DNA from: a virus
IMG/VR virus record: IMGVR_UViG_3300022888_000404
Coordinates: 1 to 20,448 of that record
Length of the DNA stretch: 20,448 nucleotides
Strand: one strand, 5' to 3'
Positions 20,301 through 20,448 of the stretch are shown piece by piece (the first letter of the stretch is position 1; every line of letters starts with the position of its first letter). A program made the translations under genes and the position numbers. The notes beneath the pieces are model-generated. The model was not told the DNA's origin and searched no databases. It worked only from the letters and a program-made list of their open reading frames with translations.

Positions 20301-20448
20301 AAACAGATAGTGGCGATTGATGACTTGGATGACGATTTCAAGAAAATAAAAAAATCCTCATCCCTTGCTAGACAGTTGAATGAATCTGATCCAATACAAG
20401 AACAACAGAAGAAAATATTTGAAATGTTCAAATCCAGAAAGGTACTCC
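17334..20448 (+). CDS. tape measure protein, 5' part (at least 1038 aa; open at window edge)
   Basis: Sets tail length and is later ejected with the DNA. The frame stays open without a stop from 17334 to the window end, 1038 codons. Residues 1-235 are charged and coiled-coil-like. A first apolar segment at about 239-258 (LLLTLGAVIAGITLPLALVT) precedes a region typical of tape measures: ASEAEKALNSLGREARVNGV, then helices with GITKNISIIYKEYADSIGTT and LSGSIDRSRGSVEIFSQELG (about 360-450). A second apolar block lies at about 476-560 (LAFGVFVATLVALAAALLVI and after). The rest is charged helix. The ribosome site is weak; translation probably couples to the frameshift product, whose stop is one base upstream. 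No hydrolase domain is seen within the visible part. Confidence 0.9.
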   Translation, partial: MPATFKVKTDITHSEVALNKLNTLTTKFNKTLKDIKVNTQDKKFSGSIPVLNGELKKIVDITKRAKNNFHLLGEKGTQDLLNLTKRVQNLTRDMKEMGFNDKAVSSARLLNSQLRKMKGDLRTQLRMHKSIHEVEFRRENTVRRRVEKEKIELSLISAIRRNESINAGGGKNWLRQLKMQESHLRGIETRVKKIRDETGLLSDVEAERLLSKVRKIRASTKNPLEQKFRPVQRNLIRTRQLLLTLGAVIAGITLPLALVTRSASEAEKALNSLGREARVNGVSGRQATNSVKNLKLVKDGILSLSAAARATKLAMRIGLNLDEAIATVKNMTAVAIENKQAALTLNQAVVNAFEGFKQELSTLADAAGITKNISIIYKEYADSIGTTVAKLNKSQKAHAIMNEVQLEATKSAGALEDAQFTLSGSIDRSRGSVEIFSQELGLSLSPVIQLVLDGFTSVVKSVTQFIADNSALIRSISAATLAFGVFVATLVALAAALLVIGSIISFGAVIGALFTTAGAAGTLGVSLATLGITGTNVTGVFAGLAAIMGLSGLAAGLMDEKMESIGRTMGSLKKRIRDTHIEESNRNKVLKDALYLINQNKEFTLGDKDARLGVNDALRKMIPNLDLEIEARTRLKGLINSNATDYEELARQMERAVKAQNQHKIDELRASTKSQIKKRVEEKNEFDKKPLSNSGFFSGGTPLSDKMSNKLDTVVGLDIKKGEEYTRTGEMPFKQYTRKGRRNLIFKYKIKEKSVEELRQITNDIDTLISNLHVKEEANIHGTVLRDNIHEGTAFLDYSNAITRLSESTGLSKDMLGSSDTKAWLRDTSTVIREIIETSDALGADILKLEKALKNTSDKVMEANAERRKLAGEIESFSSAQNLTDNLPTNPAIAKDSLTKLITSMSAFIKSDVDKAIKTIKSNTSNEEEEELAKTVKRKNTERLAFIKKIVGVNENGVGFKLTKEDFKMFTEADSLMNDFTKLVLKQFKKQIVAIDDLDDDFKKIKKSSSLARQLNESDPIQEQQKKIFEMFKSRKVL

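Noticed and set aside
17594-20431. Several minus-strand frames of 63-180 codons across the tape measure region
   Set aside because: The plus-strand frame is open over the whole 3.1 kb with tape-measure features; the opposite frames are Ser/Leu/Ile-rich shadows without ribosome sites.

Overview
The window is part of an AT-rich genome of a tailed double-stranded DNA phage (or prophage). The tail module has a single tube-like gene, a tail assembly chaperone with a likely -1 frameshift, and a long tape measure gene, with no contractile sheath gene in view. This points to a siphovirus-type tail, although the genome continues past the right edge. Shine-Dalgarno sites are strong (AGGAGG, AAGGAG) and two clear sigma70-type promoters are visible, so the host is a bacterium. 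Its identity cannot be read from the sequence. No integrase, lysis or replication gene is seen, so lifestyle is undetermined.

Left arm (about 1-6413, all genes leftward). Small, tightly overlapping, mostly unrecognised genes. From right to left: (i) a cluster of four or five unknown genes (6413 to 4537); (ii) a promoter at 4505-4533 driving a DUF4031-like gene and a small coiled-coil gene; (iii) a promoter at 3867-3895 driving a regulator with two DNA-binding domains, a 39-residue gene, and a protein carrying the C-terminal (Transposase_20) domain of IS110-family transposases without the catalytic DEDD domain; (iv) a 284-bp gene-free stretch of degenerate 18/36-bp repeats; (v) a 48-residue membrane protein coupled to a 55-residue protein; (vi) a second patch of the same repeats; (vii) two overlapping genes; (viii) a sparse region with a possible frameshifted gene remnant, a tiny hydrophobic ORF and an 18-bp direct-repeat array at the window edge.

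Right arm (6445-20448, all rightward). A continuous morphogenesis operon in canonical order: small terminase, large terminase, portal, small overlapping gene, fused prohead protease-scaffold, decoration protein with an inserted domain, major capsid protein, intrinsic terminator, small gene, three or four head-tail connection genes, tail terminator, tail tube, second terminator-like hairpin, tail chaperone with -1 frameshift extension, and tape measure protein (open at the right edge). The two hairpins follow the capsid and tail tube genes, the two products needed in most copies.

The two arms diverge across only 31 bp (6414-6444), which holds a 7-bp inverted repeat. The part most likely to hold undescribed biology is 1450-3900: the IS110-derived protein, its co-transcribed regulator, and the 36-bp composite repeat arrays beside it.
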